Assembly: GCA_003213235.1 (NCBI GenBank)
Contig: QCNJ01000001.1
Location: 1-64,000, forward strand
Reading direction: 5' to 3'
DNA length: 64,000 nucleotides
Origin: Prochlorococcus sp. AG-424-P18
GTDB taxonomy: Bacteria; Cyanobacteriota; Cyanobacteriia; PCC-6307; Cyanobiaceae
Part shown: positions 19,631 through 30,034 of the stretch, piece by piece
How the letters are laid out: the number at the start of each line of letters is the position of its first letter
Position numbering within the stretch: the first letter of the stretch is position 1
Position numbers and translations under genes: made by a program
The notes under the pieces: model-generated
What the model was told of the DNA's origin: nothing
Seen by the model: only the letters and a program-made list of their open reading frames with translations
Databases searched by the model: none

Positions 19631-19984
19631 ATGACAGCAAATAAAACTGCAAAAATACAATTTTATGAAGGAACTGACGAACCTGTAGTTCCTGAAATAA
19701 GACTCACTAGAAGTAAGGATGGTACCACAGGCCAAGCCTTATTTTTGTTCGAAAAACCTCAGGCGTTATCTTCAATTACTGATGGTGAAATCACAGGTAT
19801 GAGGATGATAGATTCCGAAGGTGAAATATTAACTAGGGAAGTTAAAGTAAAATTTGTTGATGGAGAACCAATATTTTTAGAAGCAGTATACATTTGGAAG
19901 AACACATCTGACTTTGATAGATTTATGAGATTTGCAAATAGTTATGCCAAATCAAATGGATTAGGATATTCTGAGAGGAAGTAG
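19631..19984 (+). CDS. psb28: Photosystem II reaction center Psb28
   Basis: [40 protein letters not shown]. Confidence 0.94.
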   Translation: MTANKTAKIQFYEGTDEPVVPEIRLTRSKDGTTGQALFLFEKPQALSSITDGEITGMRMIDSEGEILTREVKVKFVDGEPIFLEAVYIWKNTSDFDRFMRFANSYAKSNGLGYSERK

Positions 19985-19997
19985 GATATTTTGACAA

Positions 19998-21041
19998 TTG
20001 GGTAGTTCTTCATATTTCAAGTTAGTAGTAATATTAATCGCTTCGTTAATAATATGGATTTTAAGAGATTTTCTTCTTTTAATTATTTGTTCTTTAGTAA
20101 TTTCAAATATTGTATGTAATTTATGTAATCAAATGCAAAAGGGTTTAAAAATCCCCCGATCTCTTTCTTTGTTTCTTGTCTTAACAATTATATCAGTAAT
20201 AGTATTTACTATTATTATTCTTGTATTGCCTCCGTTTATAAAAGAATTCAATGAAATATTAGTTGAAATTCCAAATGGTTTATCAAAAATAAATATTTTG
20301 ATTAATGAAAATCTGAACAAATTTAATAACATTTTTTATGGTGAACAATCAGAAAATGTTATAGACATTTTCAGTCTTATAAATAATGTAGTTACCATCC
20401 CAGATGCTTCAACCATTGCAAAAGCTATTCAAGAAAGTTTTAAAAATTTAATAAATATAGCGGGGAATCTTGGTTCAGGACTTTTGAAATTAATATTCGT
20501 ATTAGCAGTGAGTTTAATGATTTCTATTGAACCAAAACAATATAAAGAAAATATACTTCTATTAATTCCCAAAAATTACCGTAACAAATTTAGAAATATT
20601 CTGGAAAAATGCAATACCGCATTATCAAATTGGACCTTTTCTATGGTCATAAGCTCATTATCAGTAGGTTTATTATCTCTAATAGTTCTGTCTGTATTAG
20701 ACGTAAAGTATGTTGTATCAAATGCTTTAATAGCAATGGTTCTTAACATTATTCCAAATATAGGTCCAGTTATTAGTGGGATATTTCCAATCTCAATTGC
20801 ACTACTAGATAATTTTTGGAAACCACTGGTCGTTTTAGGAGCATATGTAATCATTCAAAATATTGAAAGTTATATAATAATGCCATCTATCATGAAGAAA
20901 AAAGCAAACTTACTTCCTGGTTTAACATTAATATCACAATTTGGATTTACCTTCATATTTGGTCCATTAGGTTTAATACTTTCACTTCCATTAGCTGTAG
21001 TAATTCAGGTTTTAATAAAAGAATCATTTAATGATATTTAA
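19998..21041 (+). CDS. AI-2E/PerM-family transporter
   Basis: Multi-TM; C-terminal PNIGPVISGIFPISIALLD...QNIESYIIMPSIMKKKANLLPGLTLISQFGFTFIFGPLGLILSLPLAVVIQV. Confidence 0.87.
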   Translation: MGSSSYFKLVVILIASLIIWILRDFLLLIICSLVISNIVCNLCNQMQKGLKIPRSLSLFLVLTIISVIVFTIIILVLPPFIKEFNEILVEIPNGLSKINILINENLNKFNNIFYGEQSENVIDIFSLINNVVTIPDASTIAKAIQESFKNLINIAGNLGSGLLKLIFVLAVSLMISIEPKQYKENILLLIPKNYRNKFRNILEKCNTALSNWTFSMVISSLSVGLLSLIVLSVLDVKYVVSNALIAMVLNIIPNIGPVISGIFPISIALLDNFWKPLVVLGAYVIIQNIESYIIMPSIMKKKANLLPGLTLISQFGFTFIFGPLGLILSLPLAVVIQVLIKESFNDI

Positions 21042-21044
21042 AAA

Positions 21045-21224
21045 CTACTTTATTTTTTTATATAAATATGGGTAAGAAAAAAGTATAAAGAAAGCTAAGG
21101 GATGTTTACCAATAGCAAAATATAGTGAATTAAAAGTAAAATGATCAAATAATATTCTTAGCTCAGTAGAGAGATCTATTAAAACTAAAGAAAATAAAAT
21201 TATCAAATAATAATTCAATTTCAT
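21045..21224 (-). CDS. Small membrane protein (59 aa), not in ORF track
   Basis: MKLNYYLIILFSLVLIDLSTELRILFDHFTFNSLYFAIGKHPLAFFILFSYPYLYKKIK; starts 19 nt after the co-directional secF stop. Confidence 0.72.
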   Translation of the reverse strand: MKLNYYLIILFSLVLIDLSTELRILFDHFTFNSLYFAIGKHPLAFFILFSYPYLYKKIK

Positions 21225-21242
21225 AAGATTAGAAGCTTATGC

Positions 21243-22157
21243 TCAGTCTTTAAGCAAGAAAGATGGAGCCAATAAAATACTTGAATAACTTCCAACTATA
21301 ATTCCTAATGATAAGGCTAAGGAAAACCAAAATAGCGAGTAAGATCCAAACAAAATTATGCTTAATAAAGGGATTAGAGTTGTAATACTGGTAAACGTTG
21401 TTCTCCTAAATGATTCGTTTACTGATAATTGAATAGTTTCGTTATAGCCTTCATTCTTTAATTTTAAATTTTCACGAATTCTATCAAAAATGACAACAGT
21501 ATCATTTACAGAATAACCAGCAATAGTAAGCAAGGACACAGCAAATAAACTATTTACCTCGACAGATAATATAATTCCCAACCAAGAGAATATACCGAAA
21601 ACAATTAATAAATCATGGAATAAAGCTAATAATGCAAATAATGCATATTTTTTATCAAATCTAATTGTTATATATATAGAAATTGCAAATAAAGAAACTA
21701 ACAATGAAGTAAGACAATTAGTAAGTAATCTTTTACCAAGCTTTGGACCTATTAATCGTGAATCCTTACTTTCATAATTTAGAGGTCCAATAATACTATC
21801 AAGATTAGTAATAAGATTATTTGATTCTTCGATACTCAAATAAGGTGTTCTTATTGAAATTAATTTATTATTATTTTGTAATTGCAGTTTAATTTTATTT
21901 AATACGATTTTATTTTCAGAAATCTCCCTTAAATTTTCTAAAACTAAATCAGCGGAATAATTAGCACATTCTTCTTCACAAACTCTCTCTATTCTTAGTT
22001 CATTTCCTCCGATAAAATCCATTCCTAAATTTATAGGTTTTTTATAAGAAGTATTAAAAGTAGAATATAGAATTCCTAAAAGACTAAACAAAATAAGAAC
22101 TGTAGAAAAACCAATTATCTTTTTTTTATTTTTTATTAGTTCAAGATTGTATTTCAT
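21243..22157 (-). CDS. secF: Protein translocase subunit SecF
   Basis: NLGMDFIGGNELRIE; YSVNDTVVIFDRIREN. Confidence 0.95.
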   Translation of the reverse strand: MKYNLELIKNKKKIIGFSTVLILFSLLGILYSTFNTSYKKPINLGMDFIGGNELRIERVCEEECANYSADLVLENLREISENKIVLNKIKLQLQNNNKLISIRTPYLSIEESNNLITNLDSIIGPLNYESKDSRLIGPKLGKRLLTNCLTSLLVSLFAISIYITIRFDKKYALFALLALFHDLLIVFGIFSWLGIILSVEVNSLFAVSLLTIAGYSVNDTVVIFDRIRENLKLKNEGYNETIQLSVNESFRRTTFTSITTLIPLLSIILFGSYSLFWFSLALSLGIIVGSYSSILLAPSFLLKD

Positions 22158-22178
22158 GGGAAATTAGAAATAAAAAAT

Positions 22179-23645
22179 TTAATTTGAAAAATTATTCCTT
22201 GGCAGATAGAGATTTATTTGTCTCAAAGATTGATATGTCGTAAAAAATCGCAAAATAGTTTTAGAACAATTTAGTGAGGTAAACAAGCTTATTAAGACTC
22301 CAATACCTAATGTTGCCGCAAAACCCTTAACAAAATTTGTTCCTAATAGAAACAATACAAAACAACTTAGAAGAGTTGTAATATGGCCATCAACTATGGA
22401 TGAATTAGCTCTTTGAAAACCGCTTTCAATAGACCTTGTAAGGGTATTTCCATCATATAATTCTTCTCTAATTCTCTCAAATATTAGGATATTTGCATCA
22501 ACAGCCATACCAATACTAAGTATAAGTCCAGATATTCCCGGTAAAGTCAAAGTTACAGGAATTAGAGAATATAGGGCTAAGTTAAAGAAACCATAAAGTA
22601 CTAAAGAAAGAACTGAAACAAAACCTAAAATTCTATAATTAAAAACCATAAAAATACCAACAAAAATTAATCCACTAATAGCTGCATAAAGACTTTTTAA
22701 AATATTTTTTGATCCCAATTGAGCTCCTATTGTGTTTGTGTCTACTATTTCAATTGGCAATGGCAATGAGCCTCCTTTAAGTTGAACTTCTAATTCTCTA
22801 GCATTTTCAGCACTAAAATTACCGCTTATTGTTGCTGATCCACCTGTAATCCCAGTACTAGCAAACTGATTACCAACACTGGCTTCACTTATTGATTCGC
22901 CATCTAGAATGATAGCCAATAGTTGATTAGTGCCAGCAATTGACTTTGTGATGTCTGCAAACTTTTCTCCTCCTGAAGTGCTAAAAGTTAACAAAACTTC
23001 CCAATTACTATTTGTTTGTTCTTGTCTCCTTCCTGCATTAATAAGATCCTTACCAGATAAATCTGTCTTAATAAATAAATTTGTAATTTCTTTATCGACA
23101 TATTTTTTTATTTCAATTAATTTCCCATATAAATCATTACTAGTAGATGAGTAATTCAATTCTCGCTCTATATCATTAAGATCATCTTGAATAACTTTTA
23201 AGTTATTATCATTTTGACTTTTTTCTGCAAAGGAATATTGTTCAATTAATTCTTTAATACTAAATCGCTTTAGTTGCAGGATTTTTAAATCTGTAGAGGT
23301 TCCTTCTTTTTGGGTTCTAAATTCTAATAAAGCAGTCTTACCTAATACCCTTGAAGCAACTAATGGATTTTGTTCACCTGGTAATTCTAAAATCAATTGA
23401 TCTCCACCGAGGGTTTGCAAATTAGACTCAGAAACTCCTAAATTGTTAACGCGCTTATCTATAACCGAATTAACTGCTTCAAGTTCATCCTTTGTTACCC
23501 TACCTTCCTCTTTAATAATTTGTAGTGTAAGTTGAGAACCTCCTTGTAAATCCAATCCCAACTGTAAGGGATAATTTATTAATAGATAAACAGATAAAGT
23601 AAGTAGAAATATAATAAAAAAAAGCCAACCTTGCCTTCTTTTCAT
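22179..23645 (-). CDS. secD: Protein translocase subunit SecD
   Basis: LGLDLQGGSQLTLQI; LSIGMAVDANILIFERIREEL. Confidence 0.95.
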   Translation of the reverse strand: MKRRQGWLFFIIFLLTLSVYLLINYPLQLGLDLQGGSQLTLQIIKEEGRVTKDELEAVNSVIDKRVNNLGVSESNLQTLGGDQLILELPGEQNPLVASRVLGKTALLEFRTQKEGTSTDLKILQLKRFSIKELIEQYSFAEKSQNDNNLKVIQDDLNDIERELNYSSTSNDLYGKLIEIKKYVDKEITNLFIKTDLSGKDLINAGRRQEQTNSNWEVLLTFSTSGGEKFADITKSIAGTNQLLAIILDGESISEASVGNQFASTGITGGSATISGNFSAENARELEVQLKGGSLPLPIEIVDTNTIGAQLGSKNILKSLYAAISGLIFVGIFMVFNYRILGFVSVLSLVLYGFFNLALYSLIPVTLTLPGISGLILSIGMAVDANILIFERIREELYDGNTLTRSIESGFQRANSSIVDGHITTLLSCFVLFLLGTNFVKGFAATLGIGVLISLFTSLNCSKTILRFFTTYQSLRQINLYLPRNNFSN

Positions 23646-23648
23646 TGT

Positions 23649-24632
23649 CTATATACTCCCACTAATTAAATCTTCAACTTTTTCAACTATTTGATGTGGT
23701 TGGATTATTGTCAAATTCTCAAGATTTCCATTATAAGGAGTTGGAATATCCTGACTAGATAATCTAATTGGTCGGGCATCAAGATCATCAAAACACTCTT
23801 CTGTTATCAGGGCAATTAATTCTGCACCAATTCCTCCAGTCTTCATACATTCTTCAACAATAACTACTTTATTTGTTTTTCTTATTGATTTTGAGATGGT
23901 TTCCATATCAAATGGTTTTAAACTTATTAAATCAATTAACTCAACATCTATTCCTTTTTTTTCTAATTCTTCAACAGCTTTAAGGCAGTGATGTCTCATT
24001 CTTGAATAAGTCAATAAAGTAATATCTTTCCCTTCTTTTACAACGTCAGCCTGATCTAAAGCGCAAGTATAATCACCCTCAGGTAATTCTTCAGACAAAT
24101 TGTATAAAAGAACATGTTCGAAAAATAGAACCGGATTATCATCTCTTATAGCTGCTTTCATTAAACCTTTAGCATTTGTGGGTGTACTACATGCAACAAT
24201 CTTTATGCCAGGAACTGCATGAAAATATGCTTCAAGTCTTTGACTGTGCTCAGCACCAAGTTGACGACCAACTCCTCCAGGTCCTCGAACTACTGCTGGT
24301 ATTTTATAATTTCCGCCACTTGTATATCTAAGCATACCCATATTATTTGATATCTGATTAAAAGCTAAAAGCAAAAAACCCATATTCATTCCTTCTACTA
24401 TTGGTCTTAAGCCAGTCATTGCTGCACCAACAGCCATACCAGTAAAACTATTCTCAGCAATTGGAGTATCTAAGACTCTTAACTCTCCATATTTTTCATA
24501 TAAATCTTTAGTCACCTTATAAGATCCTCCATATTGTCCAACATCTTCCCCCATAACGCAAACATTTACATCATTTGCCATTTCTTCATCAATTGCCTCT
24601 TTCAAAGCATTAAATAATAATGTTCCAGCCAC
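23649..24632 (-). CDS. pdhB: Pyruvate dehydrogenase E1 component beta subunit
   Basis: [23 protein letters not shown]...[35 protein letters not shown]. Confidence 0.94.
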   Translation of the reverse strand: MAGTLLFNALKEAIDEEMANDVNVCVMGEDVGQYGGSYKVTKDLYEKYGELRVLDTPIAENSFTGMAVGAAMTGLRPIVEGMNMGFLLLAFNQISNNMGMLRYTSGGNYKIPAVVRGPGGVGRQLGAEHSQRLEAYFHAVPGIKIVACSTPTNAKGLMKAAIRDDNPVLFFEHVLLYNLSEELPEGDYTCALDQADVVKEGKDITLLTYSRMRHHCLKAVEELEKKGIDVELIDLISLKPFDMETISKSIRKTNKVVIVEECMKTGGIGAELIALITEECFDDLDARPIRLSSQDIPTPYNGNLENLTIIQPHQIVEKVEDLISGSI

Positions 24633-24681
24633 AATTAATTACCTAATTAATCACATATATAATCCTACCACTTTGAATAAT

Positions 24682-24777
24682 TCAACCTCCTTCAGCGAAG
24701 GTTATGAGTAGTAATATTGATAAAATCATTCCAGGTGACAGCAATAGGACCAAAAGGCCTAAGTCATGTAAAGACAT
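24682..24777 (-). CDS. 31-aa single-TM peptide, not in ORF track
   Basis: MSLHDLGLLVLLLSPGMILSILLLITFAEGG; ATG start, TGA stop, between co-directional DUF3082 gene and pdhB. Confidence 0.6.
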   Translation of the reverse strand: MSLHDLGLLVLLLSPGMILSILLLITFAEGG

Positions 24778-24812
24778 TAAAAGAAAGTGTTTTTTTTAAT
24801 AATATTGGCAAT

Positions 24813-25115
24813 TCAATTTTTCTTCAGAAAAAAACTGCGAATAAATACAATAAAAAGTCCTATACCTATAAAACCAAAAAAGAAAGTAAGCAAAAATGAT
24901 AATCCAATAATTAAGGTATTAATACTAGAAGAAATATTTTGTACTATTTCAGAAGAATTAGATGGTTTATGTACTGAAAAATAAATTGCAATTTTATTAC
25001 TTAAAAAATAAAAAAATATAAATAATAAAAAACTTGTTAATGATCCTGCAATAAAATTTAAAGGTCCTTTTTCGGGAATGTTTTTATCAATATTTTCATT
25101 ACTATTATCAGACAC
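24813..25115 (-). CDS. DUF3082 family membrane protein
   Basis: GPLNFIAGSLTSFLLFIFFYFLSNKIAIYFSVHKP...FGFIGIGLFIVFIRSFF. Confidence 0.78.
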   Translation of the reverse strand: MSDNSNENIDKNIPEKGPLNFIAGSLTSFLLFIFFYFLSNKIAIYFSVHKPSNSSEIVQNISSSINTLIIGLSFLLTFFFGFIGIGLFIVFIRSFFLKKN

Positions 25116-25139
25116 AATAAAATTTTGTATAAAAAAAAT

Positions 25140-26075
25140 TTAAATGAATGTTATTCCCTTTTCAAGGAAAGTGCAAACCCATGAATCGTAACCTTTATTT
25201 CTAAATAATTTATAATTTGCAGTAAATTCTTTTTTAGCAATCTCTATATCTTTAAAGAGTGCGAAGCATGTAGGTCCTGATCCACTCATTGAAAATGTCA
25301 GACAATTTTCTAAATTAGAAAGTAAATATAATGCATTCTTTACAGAATCATTTTCATTTTCAACAACTAACTGCAAATCATTTTTAATAGATAAATGTTG
25401 ATTATTAAAATTTAAGTTATTTAAACCATTATCTCTTAAATCTTTTCTTATTTTCTCAATCATTTCTTTATCAGTAAGATATTGATCACAAAATCTATTA
25501 CTATATTTTTTATAAGTTTCAGCTGTAGATACTGATACATTTCTATTTTTTAAAAGAATTACTCCATATTCAAAGTTTGAATCTAATTTCTCCAAAATTT
25601 CTCCTCTTCCAAAACATAATTGAATACCACCATTTATAAAAAAGGGAATATCAGATCCTAAACTTGACGATAATGAACATAATGTTCCTTGGTCAAAGTT
25701 CAAATCCCATAACTTATTAAGACCAATTAATGTTGCTGCTGCATTACTTGATCCACCAGCTAATCCTGCGCCAATTGGAATTTTTTTTCTTAAAAATATA
25801 TTCGCACCATGATCTATATTTGATTTTTTCCTTAATAGATTTGCCGATTTAACAATTAAGTTATCATCAGATAAGCTTAATTCATTACAATCAGAGTCAA
25901 GTTTAATTATACCTTCATTATTAATTTCAAATTCCAAATAATCAGAAAGATCGATATTTTGCATAATCATAGCTAACTCATGAAATCCATCTTCTCTTTT
26001 ACCAATAACTTCAAGGTGCAAATTTATTTTGGCAGGAGATTTTATTTTAATTTTTGTTTTAGCTAAATCTTGCAT
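25140..26075 (-). CDS. ispE: 4-diphosphocytidyl-2-C-methyl-D-erythritol kinase
   Basis: KSPAKINLHLEVIGKREDGFHEL; IPIGAGLAGGSSNAAATL; MSGSGPTCFALF. Confidence 0.95.
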   Translation of the reverse strand: MQDLAKTKIKIKSPAKINLHLEVIGKREDGFHELAMIMQNIDLSDYLEFEINNEGIIKLDSDCNELSLSDDNLIVKSANLLRKKSNIDHGANIFLRKKIPIGAGLAGGSSNAAATLIGLNKLWDLNFDQGTLCSLSSSLGSDIPFFINGGIQLCFGRGEILEKLDSNFEYGVILLKNRNVSVSTAETYKKYSNRFCDQYLTDKEMIEKIRKDLRDNGLNNLNFNNQHLSIKNDLQLVVENENDSVKNALYLLSNLENCLTFSMSGSGPTCFALFKDIEIAKKEFTANYKLFRNKGYDSWVCTFLEKGITFI

Positions 26076-26087
26076 TTACTCAGATTT

Positions 26088-26912
26088 TTATTTTTTAATT
26101 TTAATACAATTTTCTGCAAGCTTAATCCATTGATCAATTGAAATATCTTGTGGTCTTAAATTAAAACAAACTTTTGAAGATTCAGATAATTCATTTATCT
26201 GTTCATTTGAAAGTATTGAATTAAGGGTATTTCTAATCATTTTCCTTCTTGAATTAAATGAAATTCGAAGAAGTTTATCTATATATTTTTCTAGACTAAT
26301 TTCTAATCTTAAATCATTTTTAATTGGTTCGAAAACTACTAAAGAAGAAAAAACTTTTGGAGGCGGACTAAATGATGAAGGCGGCACATCACATATTCTT
26401 TTTATTTTTGATAATAGTTGCATTCTTATACTAAGCGCTCCTGCATTGGGACTTCCTTCTTTTGACAAAATCCTATCTACAACGTCTTTCTGCATCAAAA
26501 ATATTATTTTTTCGTAATTATAGTTTCTTATAATGCCCAATCGACCTATAAAAATATCCAATATTGGGCCAGTTATATTGTAAGGAATATTTGCAATTAC
26601 TTTTGTAATCTTCTTATTAATCGAATCTAAATTTACAGAAAGAATATCTCCCTGCTGAAGTGAAAACTTATCATTATTATTGAATTTATCATTTAATAAA
26701 TTTATTAAATCTTTATCTAATTCAATTGCATGTAATTTTTTAATTTCTGAATCTAACAACTTAGATGTTAAAGCTCCTTTACCAGGACCAATTTCTAAAA
26801 TAAAGTCATTTTTATTAAGAACAGCAATTTCTTTAATTTTTTCTAATATTTTTTTATTTACCAACCAGTGTTGTCCAAATCTTTTTTTTTGATGATAGTT
26901 TTTAGAATTCAT
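26088..26912 (-). CDS. rsmA: 16S rRNA (A1518/A1519) dimethyltransferase
   Basis: [35 protein letters not shown]. Confidence 0.95.
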   Translation of the reverse strand: MNSKNYHQKKRFGQHWLVNKKILEKIKEIAVLNKNDFILEIGPGKGALTSKLLDSEIKKLHAIELDKDLINLLNDKFNNNDKFSLQQGDILSVNLDSINKKITKVIANIPYNITGPILDIFIGRLGIIRNYNYEKIIFLMQKDVVDRILSKEGSPNAGALSIRMQLLSKIKRICDVPPSSFSPPPKVFSSLVVFEPIKNDLRLEISLEKYIDKLLRISFNSRRKMIRNTLNSILSNEQINELSESSKVCFNLRPQDISIDQWIKLAENCIKIKK

Positions 26913-26968
26913 CTAAAAGATAAATAATATGTTTAAATTAAATATGAATTTATTTAATACTTTATATC

Positions 26969-27307
26969 ATGAGCTTATCAAAAAAAAATTTAGATAAACT
27001 CAATAAATTTAAAAAAAAGAAAAATTTAAATAACGAAAGTAAAAATATAAATATAAATAATTACACTAATATAACTAATAATGATAATTTAATCACCAAT
27101 CCACTTAATTCAAAAGATCCCAATAAAATTTTTTATTCGTTAATTGATAATTCAGAATCTTTAGAAGAGACTTCTAACATTAATAATTCACTACGAGAAA
27201 GTGAGATTAATCAAATTAATATGAATTCTAAAAAACATAATTTATCCAAGAAATTAACAACCGAAGAGGAACTATATGATGAATTTAATTATCTTCTTGA
27301 TGAATAA
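26969..27307 (+). CDS. Asn/Lys-rich hypothetical protein with short acidic C-terminal tail
   Basis: 112 aa low-complexity ORF between rsmA and rlmH ending LTTEEELYDEFNYLLDE. Confidence 0.6.
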   Translation: MSLSKKNLDKLNKFKKKKNLNNESKNININNYTNITNNDNLITNPLNSKDPNKIFYSLIDNSESLEETSNINNSLRESEINQINMNSKKHNLSKKLTTEEELYDEFNYLLDE

Positions 27308-27326
27308 TTAGTTTTAATATTTACTT

Positions 27327-27743
27327 ATGCTTCAGAGTAATAGATTAGCAATTTATGCTATCGGCAAAATAAAGAAACTTTGGATTAGAGATGGAATTAA
27401 TCTATACAAAAAAAGAATGCCTGAACTTGTCATTAATGAGTTAAAGACTTTTAATTTAAATAATCTTAGATCCAATAACAATATTATTATCTGCCTAAGT
27501 GAAGAAGGGAAACAGTTTAATTCAGTTGAACTATGTTCCTTACTATTGAATTTTAAAAATAAAAAAATTAATTTCTTAATCGGTGATACTGATGGAGTTA
27601 GTTCAGATATAAAAGAAAAATCAGATCTTGTACTAAGCCTATCTCCTTTAACTTTTCCTCATGAATTAGCTAGATTAATCCTAGTCGAGCAAATCTATAG
27701 AGCCATTTCTATATCTAACAACTCCCCTTATCATCGTTCTTAA
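27327..27743 (+). CDS. rlmH: 23S rRNA (pseudouridine1915-N3)-methyltransferase
   Basis: [56 protein letters not shown]. Confidence 0.92.
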   Translation: MLQSNRLAIYAIGKIKKLWIRDGINLYKKRMPELVINELKTFNLNNLRSNNNIIICLSEEGKQFNSVELCSLLLNFKNKKINFLIGDTDGVSSDIKEKSDLVLSLSPLTFPHELARLILVEQIYRAISISNNSPYHRS

Positions 27744-27814
27744 AAAGATTAGATTCAATCTAAAATTAATCTATAAAAGTTTAATAACTAACTATTTTTT
27801 GATTTTTTGCTATA

Positions 27815-27830
27815 TAGTACATATATACTA
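27815..27830 (+). promoter_or_regulatory. LexA-like SOS box upstream of umuD
   Basis: TAGTACATATATACTA, imperfect palindrome one mismatch from AGTACA-N2-TGTACT; immediately upstream of umuD. Confidence 0.6.
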
Positions 27831-27841
27831 TTAAGCTAACC

Positions 27842-28258
27842 TTGGATTCTTTTGATTCAACTACTAAAAAATTTAAAATCCCCTTATTAACTGATTCGGT
27901 ATCAGCAGGGTTTCCTTCTCCTGCGGATGACTATACAGAAGAAAATATTGATTTAAACGAACATTTAATATCTAATCCGTTTAGCACTTTTTTTCTTAGA
28001 GTTAAAGGTGACTCAATGATAAATGCAGGGATTAAAGATAAAGATTTAATAATAGTAGACAAGAGCTTAACAGCCAAGCCAGGGAATATCATCATTGCAA
28101 TGATAGACGGAGAATTTACAATAAAAAGATTATCTATAAAGAATAATGAATTATATTTAAAAGCAGAAAATCATAATTATCCTGATTTTAGATTTAAAAA
28201 CCATGTTGATGTACAGATATGGGGAGTTGTTATTTATTCAATACATAGCTATTTATGA
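27842..28258 (+). CDS. umuD: UmuD-like LexA/S24 peptidase (TTG start)
   Basis: SAGFPSPADDY cleavage site; FFLRVKGDSMINAGI (catalytic Ser) and GEFTIKRL (catalytic Lys). Confidence 0.92.
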   Translation: MDSFDSTTKKFKIPLLTDSVSAGFPSPADDYTEENIDLNEHLISNPFSTFFLRVKGDSMINAGIKDKDLIIVDKSLTAKPGNIIIAMIDGEFTIKRLSIKNNELYLKAENHNYPDFRFKNHVDVQIWGVVIYSIHSYL

Positions 28259-29541
28259 GAATTTCAAATATTGATGCAATAGCTCTTATAGATGCTAATA
28301 ATTTTTACGCGTCATGTGAACAAAATATTAATCCTCATTTGAGAAATAAACCAGTAGTAATTTTATCTAATAATGACGGATGTATCATTGCAAGAAGCCC
28401 TGAAGCGCGAGCTTTAAAAATTAAAATGGGAACTCCGTATTTTAAGGTCAAAGAAAGACTAAATAAATTAGATGTAGCAGTCTTAAGCTCAAACTACTCG
28501 CTTTATGGGGATATGAGCAGAAGACTAATGAATTTACTGAAAAATTACTGTGAACAGATAGAAATTTATTCTATTGACGAAGCATTCGTCTCGATTTCTA
28601 GACCTAATGATGAAAATCTATATCCTTGGGCAAGAAGCATAAGATCATTAATATATCAGAATCTAGGGATTACAATAACAGTAGGAATAGGAGAAAATAA
28701 AGTAAGAGCAAAAATTGCTAATAAACTAGCTAAAAATATTGATTATTCAGCTGGGATATTTGATTTAGCTAGAACCGAAAATGAGAATAATTATTTGAAA
28801 AGAATTAGTATAGATAAGATATGGGGAGTCGGGAAACAAACCTCTAATTGGTTGCAAAGTAAAGGTATTAAAAATGCGAGAGAACTAAGAGATATGGAAG
28901 AAAATGAAATCATTAAGAAATTAGGCATCGTAGGGAAAAGACTGCAATTAGAACTGAAAGGCCATAGATGCCTGCCCATAGAAAAAAACAAAAAATCAAA
29001 AAAAGAAATTCAGGTGAGCAGGAGTTTCGGCACGCCTATCACAAAATTAGAAGACTTAACTCAAGCACTGGCAACTCACGCAATAAAAGCCTCTGAAAAA
29101 ATGAGAAGTCAGAATTTGCAATCATCTGATATTAGAGTATTTGCCAGAACCAGTAAATATTCAAGTCAAAATTATCAAAGAAGTGCTCATAGAAAACTTA
29201 CAAGTGCAACAGATGACACAAATAAAATTTTAAAAATAGTAGTTGAATTATCTGAAGAAATTTATAATCCCGAATATAAATTCTCAAAAGCTGGTGTTTT
29301 AATGCAGGATTTAACTAATAGCGAATATTTACAGCAATCAGTTATCAATTATAAATCTCAGAAAGACTTAAAAAAATCAGCAAATCTTATGAGAACGATT
29401 GATTTATTAAATAAAAGATTTAATAACAATGCAATTACATGGGCCATTACAAAAAATCCACAAAGTTGGAAGATGAATAAGAATTTCTTAAGTCTCTCAT
29501 CTACAACTGATATAGAACAAATCCCAACTATAGTGAAGTAA
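28255..29541 (+). CDS. umuC: DNA polymerase V subunit UmuC (Y-family)
   Basis: ALIDANNFYASCEQNINP...VVILSNNDGCIIARS; YSIDEAFVS; 4-nt overlap with umuD. Confidence 0.95.
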   Translation: MRISNIDAIALIDANNFYASCEQNINPHLRNKPVVILSNNDGCIIARSPEARALKIKMGTPYFKVKERLNKLDVAVLSSNYSLYGDMSRRLMNLLKNYCEQIEIYSIDEAFVSISRPNDENLYPWARSIRSLIYQNLGITITVGIGENKVRAKIANKLAKNIDYSAGIFDLARTENENNYLKRISIDKIWGVGKQTSNWLQSKGIKNARELRDMEENEIIKKLGIVGKRLQLELKGHRCLPIEKNKKSKKEIQVSRSFGTPITKLEDLTQALATHAIKASEKMRSQNLQSSDIRVFARTSKYSSQNYQRSAHRKLTSATDDTNKILKIVVELSEEIYNPEYKFSKAGVLMQDLTNSEYLQQSVINYKSQKDLKKSANLMRTIDLLNKRFNNNAITWAITKNPQSWKMNKNFLSLSSTTDIEQIPTIVK

Positions 29542-29550
29542 ACAAAATAA

Positions 29551-30018
29551 ATGGAATTTATATTATTTTTGAGTAAATTAGATAAAGAGATTCTTAACTT
29601 ATTAATTAAAGCAAACTACATAGTTGAAGAAAATAAAATTGAATGTCTATTAAACAAAGAAATAAAAGGGTTACATAATTTTAAAGAAAATAAAATAATA
29701 ATATGTACTGAAAACGCAAAAAAGAAAACAAATTATAGAAATAAGAATCAACAACCAAATAAAGATAACTTCAAAACAGAAAGGGCGATAAGAAAAGCAT
29801 TAAGACACGAAGCAACTCATGCGATACAAAAATGTAATGACAATAAAACAATAGGGGATATAAAAAAATTAGAAAGTAAATTGCATCAAAGTAAAAGAAA
29901 AGCATTAGAGTTCTCTAGTTCAAATTTTTCTGGGACTTATGCGAAAGAAGTAGAAGCTTATGTTCTTGAAGATAAACCCAAAAAAGTTAAAAACTTGATT
30001 AAAAAATACTGCCTATAA
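29551..30018 (+). CDS. Putative zinc metallopeptidase (HExxH; possibly Atp23/M76-like)
   Basis: ALRHEATHAIQKC plus downstream YAKEVEAYVLEDKPKKVKNLIKKYC; 9-nt gap after umuC. Confidence 0.6.
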   Translation: MEFILFLSKLDKEILNLLIKANYIVEENKIECLLNKEIKGLHNFKENKIIICTENAKKKTNYRNKNQQPNKDNFKTERAIRKALRHEATHAIQKCNDNKTIGDIKKLESKLHQSKRKALEFSSSNFSGTYAKEVEAYVLEDKPKKVKNLIKKYCL

Positions 30019-30034
30019 ATTAAAAATTTTTATA

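Noticed and set aside
24717-24984. Overlapping 60- and 65-aa Lys-rich plus ORFs
   Set aside because: Antisense to the DUF3082 gene and the 31-aa TM ORF; composition typical of AT-rich noise
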